Shown one piece after another: positions 57,039-64,000 of a DNA stretch of 64,000 nucleotides. The stretch covers positions 62,001 to 126,000 of the forward strand of contig NZ_JABAID010000001.1 of NCBI RefSeq assembly GCF_012641335.1, written 5' to 3'. The translations under genes and the position numbers were made by a program. The stretch is from Novosphingobium sp. ERN07. GTDB lineage: Bacteria > Pseudomonadota > Alphaproteobacteria > Sphingomonadales > Sphingomonadaceae. The number at the start of each line of letters is the position of its first letter. Positions within the stretch are counted from its first letter, which is position 1. The notes below the pieces were generated by a model that saw only the letters and a program-made list of their open reading frames with translations, was not told where the DNA came from and did not search any database.

Positions 57039-57826
57039 AAATCCAGCTCGGTAATCAGCGGAATGTGGTCGGAAGGCTGGTCCCACTTGCGGGTTTCTTC
57101 CACAAAACGGTGCCCGCGCGTCTGCGCCGCCGCTTCCGGCGATGCCCACATATGGTCAAGCCTGCGGCCCTGATCCTTGGCCCGCCAATAGGAACGGTAG
57201 GACCACCACGAATAGTTGCGCTCCGGCGCGGGGATATGCTTGCGCCCCAGATCCACCCAGCCATGCGCATCGGCAAAGCGCTGCAACGTCTCCACCTCGA
57301 TGGGCGTGTGGCTCACAACCTTGAGCAGCGCCTTGTGATTGTAAACGTCGCACTCCAGCGGCGCGATGTTGAAATCCCCGACGATCAGCGTGGGCCGTTC
57401 GATCTTCTCCGCCCAGCGCGTCATCCGGCCCAGAAAATCGAGCTTCTGCCCGAACTTCGGGTTCACCTCACGATCAGCCACATCGCCGCCCGCCGGGATA
57501 TAGACGTTCTCGATGATCAGCCCGTTGCCCGGCCCCAGCAGCTCCACGCCAATGTGCCGCGCCTCGCCATTGTCCTGCCAGTCATGCTTGCTGAAATCAC
57601 GGAACGGAATGCGGCTGACGGTGGCAACGCCATGATACCCCTTCTGCCCATGCACCGCGCGGTGGGTATAGCCGAGCCTCTCGAACACCTCGTGCGGAAA
57701 CAGATTCTCCGGCGTCTTTATCTCCTGCAGGCACAAGACATCGGGCGCCTCCTGCGTAAGAAAGCGTTCAACCTGATCGGCGCGCAAGCGGACCGAATTG
57801 ATGTTCCATGTGGCAACCGAGATCAT
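57035..57826 (-). CDS. xth: Exodeoxyribonuclease III
   Basis: This 263-residue AP endonuclease/3'-5' exonuclease starts [20 protein letters not shown] and has [13 protein letters not shown] with the metal-binding Glu, the Asp-Asn in [10 protein letters not shown], and the late RLDHMWAS and DHIPLI with catalytic Asp-His. It repairs abasic sites. Its stop overlaps the ribA start by 4 nt, so the pair is coupled. Confidence 0.95.
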   Translation of the reverse strand: MISVATWNINSVRLRADQVERFLTQEAPDVLCLQEIKTPENLFPHEVFERLGYTHRAVHGQKGYHGVATVSRIPFRDFSKHDWQDNGEARHIGVELLGPGNGLIIENVYIPAGGDVADREVNPKFGQKLDFLGRMTRWAEKIERPTLIVGDFNIAPLECDVYNHKALLKVVSHTPIEVETLQRFADAHGWVDLGRKHIPAPERNYSWWSYRSYWRAKDQGRRLDHMWASPEAAAQTRGHRFVEETRKWDQPSDHIPLITELDL

Positions 57827-57881
57827 GGCGCTGCTTTAGGGTTGCGGGGGGGCGATTGCTAGATGGGATGTGGGGGTGCCG

Positions 57882-58160
57882 TCAAAGCTGCCGCAAAGCA
57901 ACGATAGCAAAGACAACTGCGAATATACCGTGAACCGCCGCACTCCAGACAGCGAAGCCGCGCTTGAAGCTGCCTTTTTCCGATTTGTGCGTGATGATAG
58001 CGGCGGCAACTGTAATAGGCACCGCGATAAACAATCCAATCAGGGCAAACACGCTAGGAGCCGGGAAACTGAGACCCGCTTGCGCAATTGCATAAGGGAC
58101 GGCCGCAAGGATCATTGCAGCATGTCCACCCGAATTCCAGCGCCTCTCCTGTTTTAGCAT
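57882..58160 (-). CDS. Hypothetical small membrane protein downstream of the HigA-like gene
   Basis: ATG 58160 overlaps the stop of the HigA-like gene and gives 92 residues. Three hydrophobic stretches (GGHAAMILAAVPYAIAQAGL, VFALIGLFIAVPITVAAAII and WSAAVHGIFAVVFAIVALR) indicate a three-helix membrane protein with a basic loop (THKSEKGSFKRG). No family is known to me. The overlap implies translational coupling with the antitoxin-like gene. Confidence 0.6.
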   Translation of the reverse strand: MLKQERRWNSGGHAAMILAAVPYAIAQAGLSFPAPSVFALIGLFIAVPITVAAAIITHKSEKGSFKRGFAVWSAAVHGIFAVVFAIVALRQL

Positions 58161-58459
58161 AACAGCACTTCTTCGGCCTCCTGCAACCGCCGCACAACAG
58201 GCTGTGGGTGCTGCCGCGCCCGCCACAGATCATAGTTTGCCTGCATCGCCAGCCACGCCCGCGCCGAGCTTGCCCCTACCTGCTCCAGCCGCAGCGCCAG
58301 ATCGGGGCTGATCCCGGCCTTGCCATTCAGCACGCACGAAAGGGTTAGGCGCGACATCGCAAGGCGACTCGCCGCCTCGGCCACCGACAGGCCCAGCGCT
58401 TCAATCACCTCTTCACGAAGCAGTTCGCCGGGATGGGGAGGGTTGTGCATCATGGCCAT
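58154..58459 (-). CDS. HigA family antitoxin-like XRE regulator, without an adjacent toxin
   Basis: The 101-residue protein starts MHNPPHPGELLREEVIEALG (from the third or fourth Met), the HigA signature. A helix-turn-helix follows with VAEAASRLAMSRLTLSCVLNGKAGISPDLALRLE. HigA binds its own promoter and neutralises the RNase HigB. No HigB-like frame lies upstream, where a dispersed repeat is found instead. It is therefore an orphan or has lost its toxin to rearrangement. Confidence 0.88.
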   Translation of the reverse strand: MAMMHNPPHPGELLREEVIEALGLSVAEAASRLAMSRLTLSCVLNGKAGISPDLALRLEQVGASSARAWLAMQANYDLWRARQHPQPVVRRLQEAEEVLLC

Positions 58460-58490
58460 GACCTCAACACACTATACCGTTAGGCGCGTG

Positions 58491-58562
58491 ATACCACCCC
58501 TCCACCACCAGCTTCGCTGGCGGTTCCCCTCCCCATTTGCGCTTCGCAAAAACAGGGAGGAT
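58491..58562. repeat. Second copy of the dispersed repeat family seen at 13187
   Basis: The segment has CACCACCAGCTTCGCTGGCGG, a palindrome with a TTCG loop, next to CCCCTCCCCATTT, and ends in the same ~20 bases as the 13 kb copy (58543-58562, ending AAAACAGGGAGGAT). It lies where a HigB gene would be expected upstream of the HigA-like gene. Confidence 0.65.
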
Positions 58563-58711
58563 TGGCATCACAATTTTTTCGTTCGAGCTTTGGCCTCTGC
58601 GTGAGCGAGGATGGTGGTCTTCGAGAACCGGCGCCCAGCGACCTTCATGGTCGTGAGCACCGGAAGCGCAAGAAGGCTGCCGTCCGCAGCCGCGCAGGGG
58701 GCAAAGATCGA

Positions 58712-58756
58712 ATGAAAAAACAAAACCCTCGGACCGGGGGCATTGGTCCGAGGGTT
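58712..58756 (-). terminator. Strong rho-independent terminator on the minus strand
   Basis: AACCCTCGGACC (58724-58735) and GGTCCGAGGGTT (58745-58756) form a perfect 12-bp stem. Read on the minus strand it is followed by TTTTGTTTTTTC. It lies about 250 nt past the recQ stop. Confidence 0.85.
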
Positions 58757-59006
58757 CCATTCGCGTTCGTCACGCTTGACGGGGGGCCACTAGGAGACCG
58801 GGCAACAGGGGGGAAACCCGCCTCGACCGCCTCGTCGAAAACCGTTCTAGGCCCCGTTCGCTTGCGCCCCGATGAACGGCTCTGACAGGCTTGTCGCAAC
58901 TTGTCGCAAGGGGCGAACGGCTGGCGGTTCAGATGGTTCGGAGTGTCGATAAGCCGAGGCAGCACTTGGTCAAGCGCGAATCTGCGCTTCCGTCACCGCC
59001 CTAGCT

Positions 59007-60809
59007 TCACCATTGCCGCAGCACTTCCAGAAACCGGTCGCCATAGGCCTCCAGCTTGCGCGCGCCCACGCCGCCGATCTGGCCGAGTTCGGCAAGGGTC
59101 GCCGGACGCGCGGCCGCCATCTCACGCAGCACCGAATCGTGGAAGATCACATAGGGCGGCACGCCAGCCTCGCGCGCCAGATCGCGGCGCAGCGCGCGCA
59201 GCGCATCGAACACCGGATCGCCCACGGGATTGAGCGCGGCCCCGCTGCCGCCACGCGCGCGCCTGCCCGAACGCGGCTCTTTCTTCGGCGCCAACACCAG
59301 CGGCACTTCCGCTTCGCCTTTCAGGATCGCCCGCGCCTCGCCGCCCAGCGCCAGCCCGCCATGCTCGGTCGCCACCAGCGCGCCGCGCGCCTGCAGTGCC
59401 CGCGCCAGTGGCCGCAACAGTTGCGCTTCGTCCGCGCCCACGATGCCGAACACCGAAAGCTGATCGTGCCCGCGCTGCATCACCCGCTCGTCGGCCACGC
59501 CGGTCAGCACCTTCTCCACATAGCCGAAGCCGAACGATTGCCCGGTGCGGTAGACGGCAGACAGCAGCTTGCGCGCGACCTCGGTCGCATCGGTCACCCC
59601 CGGCGCGTTCAGGCAATTGTCGCAGTTGCCGCAACTTGGCGGCGGGTTTTCGCCAAAGTGCCGCAGCAGCAGCGCGCGGCGGCAGTGCGGCGTTTCGACC
59701 AGACCCGCCAGCGCATCAATCCGCGTCCGCTCTCCGGCGCGGCGGTGTTCTTCCACTTCGGCCACGCGCTGCCGCGCCCGCACGAAATCTTCCGCGCCCC
59801 ACAGCATCACCGCCACCGAGGGATCGCCATCGCGCCCGGCACGGCCCGTTTCCTGATAATAGCCCTCGATGCTTTTCGGGCAGGCGGCATGGGCCACAAA
59901 GCGCACGTCGGGCTTGTCGATCCCCATGCCGAAGGCAACCGTCGCCACCATCACCATGTCTTCGGATTCCACGAACGCCGCCTGATTGGCCGCACGCACC
60001 TGCGGATCAAGCCCCGCGTGATAGGGCCGCACCGGCCTCCCGCTCGCCCCCAGCTGGTTCGCCAGTTTCTCCACCTGCGCGCGGGTCGGCGCATAGACGA
60101 TGCCGGGGCCGGGATTTTCGGCAATCACGGTCATCAACTGCCGCAGCGGATTGTCGCGCGGGGTGATGGCATAGCGGATGTTGGGCCGGTCAAACCCCGC
60201 GACGATCAGCCCTTCTTCTGGAATGCCCAACTGGCTGAGGATATCGGCGCGCGTGTGCCGGTCCGCCGTGGCCGTCAACGCAAGGCGCGGCACATCGGGA
60301 AAGGCATCCATCAGCGGACGCAACAGTCTGTAATCGGGGCGGAAATCGTGGCCCCATTCGGAAACGCAATGCGCCTCGTCAATGGCGAACATCGCCACCC
60401 GGCCCCGGCTCAACATCTCAAGGAAATGCGGCTGGCTAGCGCGTTCGGGCGCGACATAGAGCAGATCGAGATCGTCCGACAGGAACCGGTCGATGGTCTG
60501 CCCCCGGTCCATGTCCACGCTGGTTAAGGTCGCGGCGCGGATGCCGTTGGCGGTGGCGCTGCGCAACTGGTCGTGCATCAGCGCGATCAGCGGCGATACC
60601 ACCACGCAGCACCCCGGCAGCATCACCGCAGGCAACTGATATGTCAGCGATTTTCCCGCACCGGTCGGCATGACCGCCAGCGTGGACCGCCCCGCCAGCA
60701 CCCGCTCAACCACATCGCTCTGCACACCACGAAACGCGGTGAATCCAAACACCGCATGAAGACGGTCAAGCACATCGGACGGCGAAAAATCGAGCGTGGA
60801 AAGGGTCAC
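59007..60809 (-). CDS. recQ: ATP-dependent DNA helicase RecQ
   Basis: The 600-residue helicase has Walker A MPTGAGKSL near residue 47, the aromatic-rich loop and DEAH box in FAIDEAHCVSEWGHDFRPDY near 142-161, motif VI QETGRAGRDG near 320, zinc-binding cysteines (CRRALLLRHFGENPPPSCGNCDNCL near 370-395), a winged helix and a C-terminal HRDC domain. It unwinds 3'-5' in recombination and fork repair. Length is normal. Confidence 0.96.
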   Translation of the reverse strand: MTLSTLDFSPSDVLDRLHAVFGFTAFRGVQSDVVERVLAGRSTLAVMPTGAGKSLTYQLPAVMLPGCCVVVSPLIALMHDQLRSATANGIRAATLTSVDMDRGQTIDRFLSDDLDLLYVAPERASQPHFLEMLSRGRVAMFAIDEAHCVSEWGHDFRPDYRLLRPLMDAFPDVPRLALTATADRHTRADILSQLGIPEEGLIVAGFDRPNIRYAITPRDNPLRQLMTVIAENPGPGIVYAPTRAQVEKLANQLGASGRPVRPYHAGLDPQVRAANQAAFVESEDMVMVATVAFGMGIDKPDVRFVAHAACPKSIEGYYQETGRAGRDGDPSVAVMLWGAEDFVRARQRVAEVEEHRRAGERTRIDALAGLVETPHCRRALLLRHFGENPPPSCGNCDNCLNAPGVTDATEVARKLLSAVYRTGQSFGFGYVEKVLTGVADERVMQRGHDQLSVFGIVGADEAQLLRPLARALQARGALVATEHGGLALGGEARAILKGEAEVPLVLAPKKEPRSGRRARGGSGAALNPVGDPVFDALRALRRDLAREAGVPPYVIFHDSVLREMAAARPATLAELGQIGGVGARKLEAYGDRFLEVLRQW

Positions 60810-60836
60810 GCCCCCGCTATGGCAGATCGCGCGAGG

Positions 60837-61298
60837 TCAATCCACGCCGACGATCACATGAAGGCGGCTGATGCGGCTGGTCACGATCTTCCAGCCATCG
60901 GATTCCTTGCGGTAGGTTTCGTGGTAGTGGCCCATGCCGTGCAGGAAGAGCTTGCCGGCCGCGTCCCAGATCTGGTCCTCCATCGCAATCACCCCGCGCG
61001 CTTCGGTTTCCGAAACGATTTCAACCTCATGGCAGTGCCCGTGGTGGACGGTCCGCAGCGCGGCGACCGCATTTTCGACGAAAGCGGCGATATTGTCCCC
61101 GCCTGCATGAATCCAGTTTTCGGCGTCAGCGGCAGGTTCGATGGAGAGCGAGCACGAAGCGTCGAACACAGCATCGTCGGCAAAGACCTTGCGCAATCCA
61201 ACGAAATCTTTCGTGTCCATGCAGCGGAAATAGCGGGCCTTAAGTTGCTTGATCTCCTCGATGGCGATCAGGCGCGTGATGGGGTCGATTGCAGTCAT
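60837..61298 (-). CDS. NTF2/SnoaL-like fold protein
   Basis: ATG 61298 gives 153 residues. The SnoaL-like fold is recognisable: an N-terminal helix IAIEEIKQLKARYFRCMDTKD, FADDAVFDAS, then strands with GHCHEVEIVSETEARGVIAMEDQIW and HGMGHYHETYRKESDGWKI. Homologues in sphingomonads are associated with degradation of aromatic or steroid compounds, but the function of this one is unknown. Four 10-bp direct repeats lie just upstream, and GAGCGG precedes the start. Confidence 0.88.
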   Translation of the reverse strand: MTAIDPITRLIAIEEIKQLKARYFRCMDTKDFVGLRKVFADDAVFDASCSLSIEPAADAENWIHAGGDNIAAFVENAVAALRTVHHGHCHEVEIVSETEARGVIAMEDQIWDAAGKLFLHGMGHYHETYRKESDGWKIVTSRISRLHVIVGVD

Positions 61299-61309
61299 GT
61301 TGGCCGCTC

Positions 61310-61349
61310 TCCGGTGCGCTTTGGTGCATTTAGGTGCATCTAGGTGCAC
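61310..61349 (-). repeat. Four 10-bp direct repeats before the NTF2-like gene
   Basis: On the minus strand the units GTGCACCTAG, ATGCACCTAA, ATGCACCAAA and the degenerate GCGCACCGGA lie head to tail from 61349 to 61310, ending 11 nt before the ATG of the NTF2-like gene. The first 18 bases (61349-61332) are identical to the array at 19285-19302. Confidence 0.75.
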
Positions 61350-61389
61350 TTTGGAAACACACTGTCCAAGCGCGCCAGAAACGCCACTC

Positions 61390-62592
61390 TCACTTGTGCG
61401 AGAGGGCCAGTTTCTTCAGTCCCGGCGTAACGATCGGCACGGTCAGCATGGTGCTGAGTACCGCCATCAGCAACAGCGCGGTGAAGGTTTCGTTGGTGAC
61501 GATGCCCTTGTCCAACAGCACGTTGACGAAGATGATCATGATCAGCGCCTTGGTCTGCAACAGCCAGCCGATCACCGATGCCTCCCCCTTTGCCCAGCCC
61601 AGAATGCGGCCTGCGATGCGCACGCCAATCAGCTTTCCGGCGACCGAGGCGGCAAGGAACAGAAACGCCGCGCCAAACACCGCCACGCCGCCCACGTCCC
61701 ACTTGGTGCGCAGGCCGGTGGAGAGGAAGAACACCGGCATCACGGCAAGCAGAAGGAACTGGCGGAAGCCGTCCAACCGCTCCCGCGAAAACCATTGCGC
61801 ATCCAGCACCGCGCCAGCCAGAAACGCGCCGACCATGAAATGCAGGCCCGACCAGTCCGCCGCAAAGCCGACAGCGGCGAGCCAGACCAGCGAGACATAC
61901 CAGCGGTCGTTCTCTCCCAGCCGCCGGAACAGCGCGCGCACCGCCCACGATGCGAGCGCGAAGGCGACAAGGAAGATCGCCTGCCGTCCCACCCGCTCCC
62001 AATCGACGAGGATCAGCGCCAGCACGCCCCAGATCGCCACGTCATCAAGGCTGGCATAGCGCAGGATGCGCTGGCCCAGCGGTTCGCGGAAAATGCCGAG
62101 CTTTTCCATCAGCAGCACGAGGATCGGCAGAGCGGTAACCGCGCAGGCCATGCCGATTCCCAGCACCGCCTGCGGATAGGTGCCGTTCGGCCCGATCCAG
62201 CCGGGCGAACGCAACAGCAGCGCAGCGGCAGCAGCCCCGGCCAGCAACGGTGTGAGCAGCGCGCCCGCCGCCGAAATCGCGGTTTCGCGGCGGTTAGCCC
62301 AAGCGTCCGATATATCGAGTTCAAGGCCCGCCACGAAAACGAACATCATCACTGCCCACCACGCGATGCCGTTCAGCGATCCTATGACCTGCGAGTTGAA
62401 CACAAAAGCGTAGTAATCGGGGAAGGCAGCCCCCAACACGCCGGGGCCGAGCAGAATGCCCCCCACGATCTGCACCACGACCAGCGGCGCCCAATAGTCG
62501 GTGCGCAGAAGCCGCCACACCAGATAGGGCACGGCAAGGATGATCGTCAGCGCGATCAGGAAGATTTCCGAGGTGCCCATCGCCTGCGTCAT
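61390..62592 (-). CDS. Cation:proton antiporter, CPA2/KefB-like membrane domain
   Basis: ATG 62592 gives 400 residues with about twelve membrane helices; AGG about 8 nt upstream supports the start. The Na+/H+ exchanger fold shows the paired motif around VVQIVGGILLGPGVLG near 52-67 and the core ASLDDVAIWGVLALILVDWE with transport-site aspartates near 180. No RCK/TrkA domain follows, so the cytoplasmic regulatory part of full-length KefB is absent. It would exchange K+ or Na+ for protons. Confidence 0.9.
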   Translation of the reverse strand: MTQAMGTSEIFLIALTIILAVPYLVWRLLRTDYWAPLVVVQIVGGILLGPGVLGAAFPDYYAFVFNSQVIGSLNGIAWWAVMMFVFVAGLELDISDAWANRRETAISAAGALLTPLLAGAAAAALLLRSPGWIGPNGTYPQAVLGIGMACAVTALPILVLLMEKLGIFREPLGQRILRYASLDDVAIWGVLALILVDWERVGRQAIFLVAFALASWAVRALFRRLGENDRWYVSLVWLAAVGFAADWSGLHFMVGAFLAGAVLDAQWFSRERLDGFRQFLLLAVMPVFFLSTGLRTKWDVGGVAVFGAAFLFLAASVAGKLIGVRIAGRILGWAKGEASVIGWLLQTKALIMIIFVNVLLDKGIVTNETFTALLLMAVLSTMLTVPIVTPGLKKLALSHK

Positions 62593-62765
62593 GCGCACCT
62601 GTTTGCCGCGTAGCCGTTGCAGAGGCAAGCGACGGTAAAAAATGGGTTACCGCTTAACCATTCGCACGCTCCGGCATGGTGCGCGGCAAGGGGTTAAGCG
62701 TGGATTCCGTTTCTCCTGACAGCTTGGCTGCATGGCGGATGGTTCGCCGGATACGGAGATCTGCG

Positions 62766-63038
62766 ATGGGCTTTGAGATGCGTGACAGCTTCGTGCGCCG
62801 TGAAGAATGCAAGGCGGCGTGGGAAAGCGAAGTGGAGTTTGCCGAAATGGCGCGGGTGCTGAAAGCGCTGGCTGCAGAGCTGGGGCAGGATACCGACGCG
62901 GCGCTGGGCGAACTGGCGCATCACGGGCTTGGCGCAGCGCTGGGCGTGCTTGCGGGGCAAGCTGACGTTACGGACGTGGAGGCCGATTATCTTCAGCGGC
63001 GCGCGCAATCACGCCTGGCGGCCAGCCGGTTGCAATAG
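62766..63038 (+). CDS. Hypothetical protein (90 aa)
   Basis: ATG 62766 with GGAG about 8 nt upstream starts 90 residues, mostly helical and charged: FEMRDSFVRREECKAAWESE then FAEMARVLKALAAELGQDTD and a tail ending RRAQSRLAASRLQ. No motif is recognised. It is divergent from the antiporter gene and followed by a REP-like element. Confidence 0.65.
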   Translation: MGFEMRDSFVRREECKAAWESEVEFAEMARVLKALAAELGQDTDAALGELAHHGLGAALGVLAGQADVTDVEADYLQRRAQSRLAASRLQ

Positions 63039-63070
63039 GGCCGGTTGGAGTAAGTCTGCCGCCCGACCTT

Positions 63071-63149
63071 CGTCATTCCCGCGCAGGCGGGAATCCGGAT
63101 TGATGTTGCGCTTTGTCGCTCTGGATCCCCGCCTGCGCGGGGATGACGA
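63071..63149. repeat. REP-like inverted repeat (GTCATTCCCGCGCAGGCGGG type)
   Basis: The left arm (63072-63096) and the right arm (63123-63147, GGATCCCCGCCTGCGCGGGG then ATGAC) are inverted copies at about 22 of 25 positions around a 26-nt centre. The core CCCGC-GCAG-GCGGG differs in one base from the arms at 9200. It is a small non-autonomous repeat. Confidence 0.75.
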
Positions 63150-63209
63150 ATGGTTTGGGAAGCCACTACCCCCAACCCCCTCCTCTGAAAAGGAAGGGGC
63201 TTTTGTCCG

Positions 63210-64000
63210 TCAATCGAGATTCGGCCGCAGCCAGCGTTCCATGACCGGCAGGTCGAAGCCGCGACGGCCCGCATAGTCTTCCAACTGATCGCGGCCGATG
63301 GTGGCGACGCCGAAGTACTGGCTTTCGGGGTGGGCGAAGTAGAAGCCTGAAACAGCCGACGTGGGCAGCATGGCCTGCGATTCGGTCAGCGTGATGCCCG
63401 CTGTGTTGGTGGCATCGAGCAGATCGAACAGGATTGGCTTCAACGTGTGGTCCGGGCAGGCCGGATAGCCCGGTGCGGGGCGGATGCCGCGATACTGTTC
63501 GCGGATCAAGGCTTCGTTGGTCAGCTGTTCGCCGGGCGCATAGGCCCAGAGCGTCGTGCGGACGTGCTGGTGCAGACGTTCGGCAAAGGCTTCGGCAAAG
63601 CGGTCTGCCAAGGCTTTCAGCAGGATGTCCGAATAGTCGTCGTTATCGGCCTTGAAGCGCGCGAGGTGCGGTTCGATGCCGTGGATGCCGACCGCGAATC
63701 CGCCGATCCAGTCGCCCGCCGGATCGATGAAATCCGCAAGGCAGAAATTGGCGCGGCCACGGCTCTTGATGAACTGCTGGCGCAGGAACGGCAGGCGCAC
63801 CGACAGTTCATCGTCGTTCGGATGCAGGATCACGTCATCGCCGTGACGGGCACACGGCCAGAACTGGGCGACGCCCTTGGCTGTCAGCCACTTTTCGCTG
63901 ATGATCTTTTCAAGCATCGCGCGGGCATCGGCATAGAGATTGCGTGCCGATTCGCCGATCACTTCGTCTTCGAGGATCGAAGGCCACGTTCCAGCAAGTT
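63210..64000 (-). CDS. metH: Cobalamin-dependent methionine synthase, C-terminal part (partial, runs off the right edge)
   Basis: The minus-strand frame is open from the window edge and reads LAGTWPSILEDEVIGESARN onward, 263 codons to a stop at 63210. It matches the MetH activation (AdoMet-binding) domain: FIDPAGDWIGGFAV, EALIREQYRGIRPAPGYPACPDHT and SGFYFAHPESQYFGV. MetH transfers a methyl group from methyltetrahydrofolate to homocysteine; this domain rebinds AdoMet and reactivates oxidised cobalamin. The catalytic and B12 domains lie beyond the window. Confidence 0.95.
   Translation of the reverse strand, partial: LAGTWPSILEDEVIGESARNLYADARAMLEKIISEKWLTAKGVAQFWPCARHGDDVILHPNDDELSVRLPFLRQQFIKSRGRANFCLADFIDPAGDWIGGFAVGIHGIEPHLARFKADNDDYSDILLKALADRFAEAFAERLHQHVRTTLWAYAPGEQLTNEALIREQYRGIRPAPGYPACPDHTLKPILFDLLDATNTAGITLTESQAMLPTSAVSGFYFAHPESQYFGVATIGRDQLEDYAGRRGFDLPVMERWLRPNLD

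Larger units (their letters stand above)
58460..59006. other. 547-bp region without a protein gene between the HigA-like gene and recQ
   Basis: It contains a dispersed repeat (58491-58562), a strong minus-strand terminator (58712-58756) and about 250 bases between that terminator and the recQ stop. In the last part a direct repeat, CTTGTCGCAACTTGTCGCAA, lies near 58888-58909. Open frames here have no family resemblance. The terminator could end a long recQ 3' UTR or an independent small RNA. Confidence 0.6.

Noticed and set aside
58645..58965. 106-codon minus-strand frame in the recQ-HigA gap
   Set aside because: It spans a strong terminator on its own strand and lacks any recognisable pattern, so it is not considered coding.

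Overview
The window looks like chromosome of a GC-rich alphaproteobacterium of the Sphingomonadales, most like Novosphingobium or a close relative. This is inferred from gene content, not from a marker gene: a 777-residue TonB-dependent receptor beside a TetR regulator, exosortase-A-associated glycosylation genes, a nucleoside/sugar MFS carrier coupled to a Tat-type TIM-barrel isomerase, poly-3-hydroxyalkanoate depolymerase, and REP-like repeats of the kind common in sphingomonads. I found no rRNA, tRNA, CRISPR array, insertion sequence, integrase or phage gene. Most of the window is ordinary core chromosome with a few small accessory insertions.

Layout. 1-7.6 kb: a cold-shock protein with an N-terminal Gly/Arg repeat tail (cut by the window edge), a rhodanese-like DUF442 protein, a fatty acid hydroxylase, a heme-oxygenase-like diiron protein, a TetR/TonB-receptor pair with a candidate operator, and a YkgJ Cys-cluster protein. 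7.6-8.2 kb: an AT-richer patch with a HEPN-like gene and what may be the tail of a lost partner gene. 8.2-13.2 kb: nucleotide-sugar genes (UDP-glucuronate epimerase, UDP-HexNAc dehydrogenase, wecB, wecC) for acidic amino-sugar precursors of surface polysaccharide. 13.3-25.2 kb: agmatine deiminase, M28 peptidase, glnE, 1-Cys peroxiredoxin, DUF455 protein, M23 peptidase with a structured leader, a HAD-like lipoprotein, GST, MFS and isomerase. 25.3-39 kb: central metabolism, namely etfBA, sucC, an IMPase-family phosphatase, aldo/keto reductase, OmpA lipoprotein, a CNNM/CorC-type protein and gltBD. 39-44.4 kb: a large acidic low-complexity membrane protein, then an exosortase-A-associated glycosyltransferase and O-ligase with a 53-codon ORF between them, and a MaoC hydratase. 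44.4-53 kb: phaZ, ABC exporter, uppP, two small envelope stress-type proteins, phhA, rpmG, lolA, TerC and a DUF465 protein. 53-64 kb: SPFH protein with a ribbon-helix-helix partner, beta-helix protein, ribA/xth coupled pair, an orphan HigA-type antitoxin, recQ, NTF2-like protein, a CPA2 antiporter, and the 3' end of metH.

How genes work together. Nitrogen assimilation (gltBD, glnE), electron transfer from acyl-CoA and amino-acid oxidation (etfBA), TCA (sucC) and PHA mobilisation (phaZ) are typical of a flexible aerobic heterotroph. Envelope functions recur: nucleotide-sugar supply, undecaprenyl phosphate recycling, LolA, M23 and OmpA.

Most interesting non-gene signals: a 10-bp direct repeat (unit close to RTGCACCTAR) in the same orientation just upstream of two unrelated genes 42 kb apart; the structured M23 leader carrying GGGACGCAAAG; a TGATAT/ATATCA palindrome ahead of the SPFH/RHH pair; and a strong minus-strand terminator about 250 nt past recQ that leaves room for an unannotated RNA.
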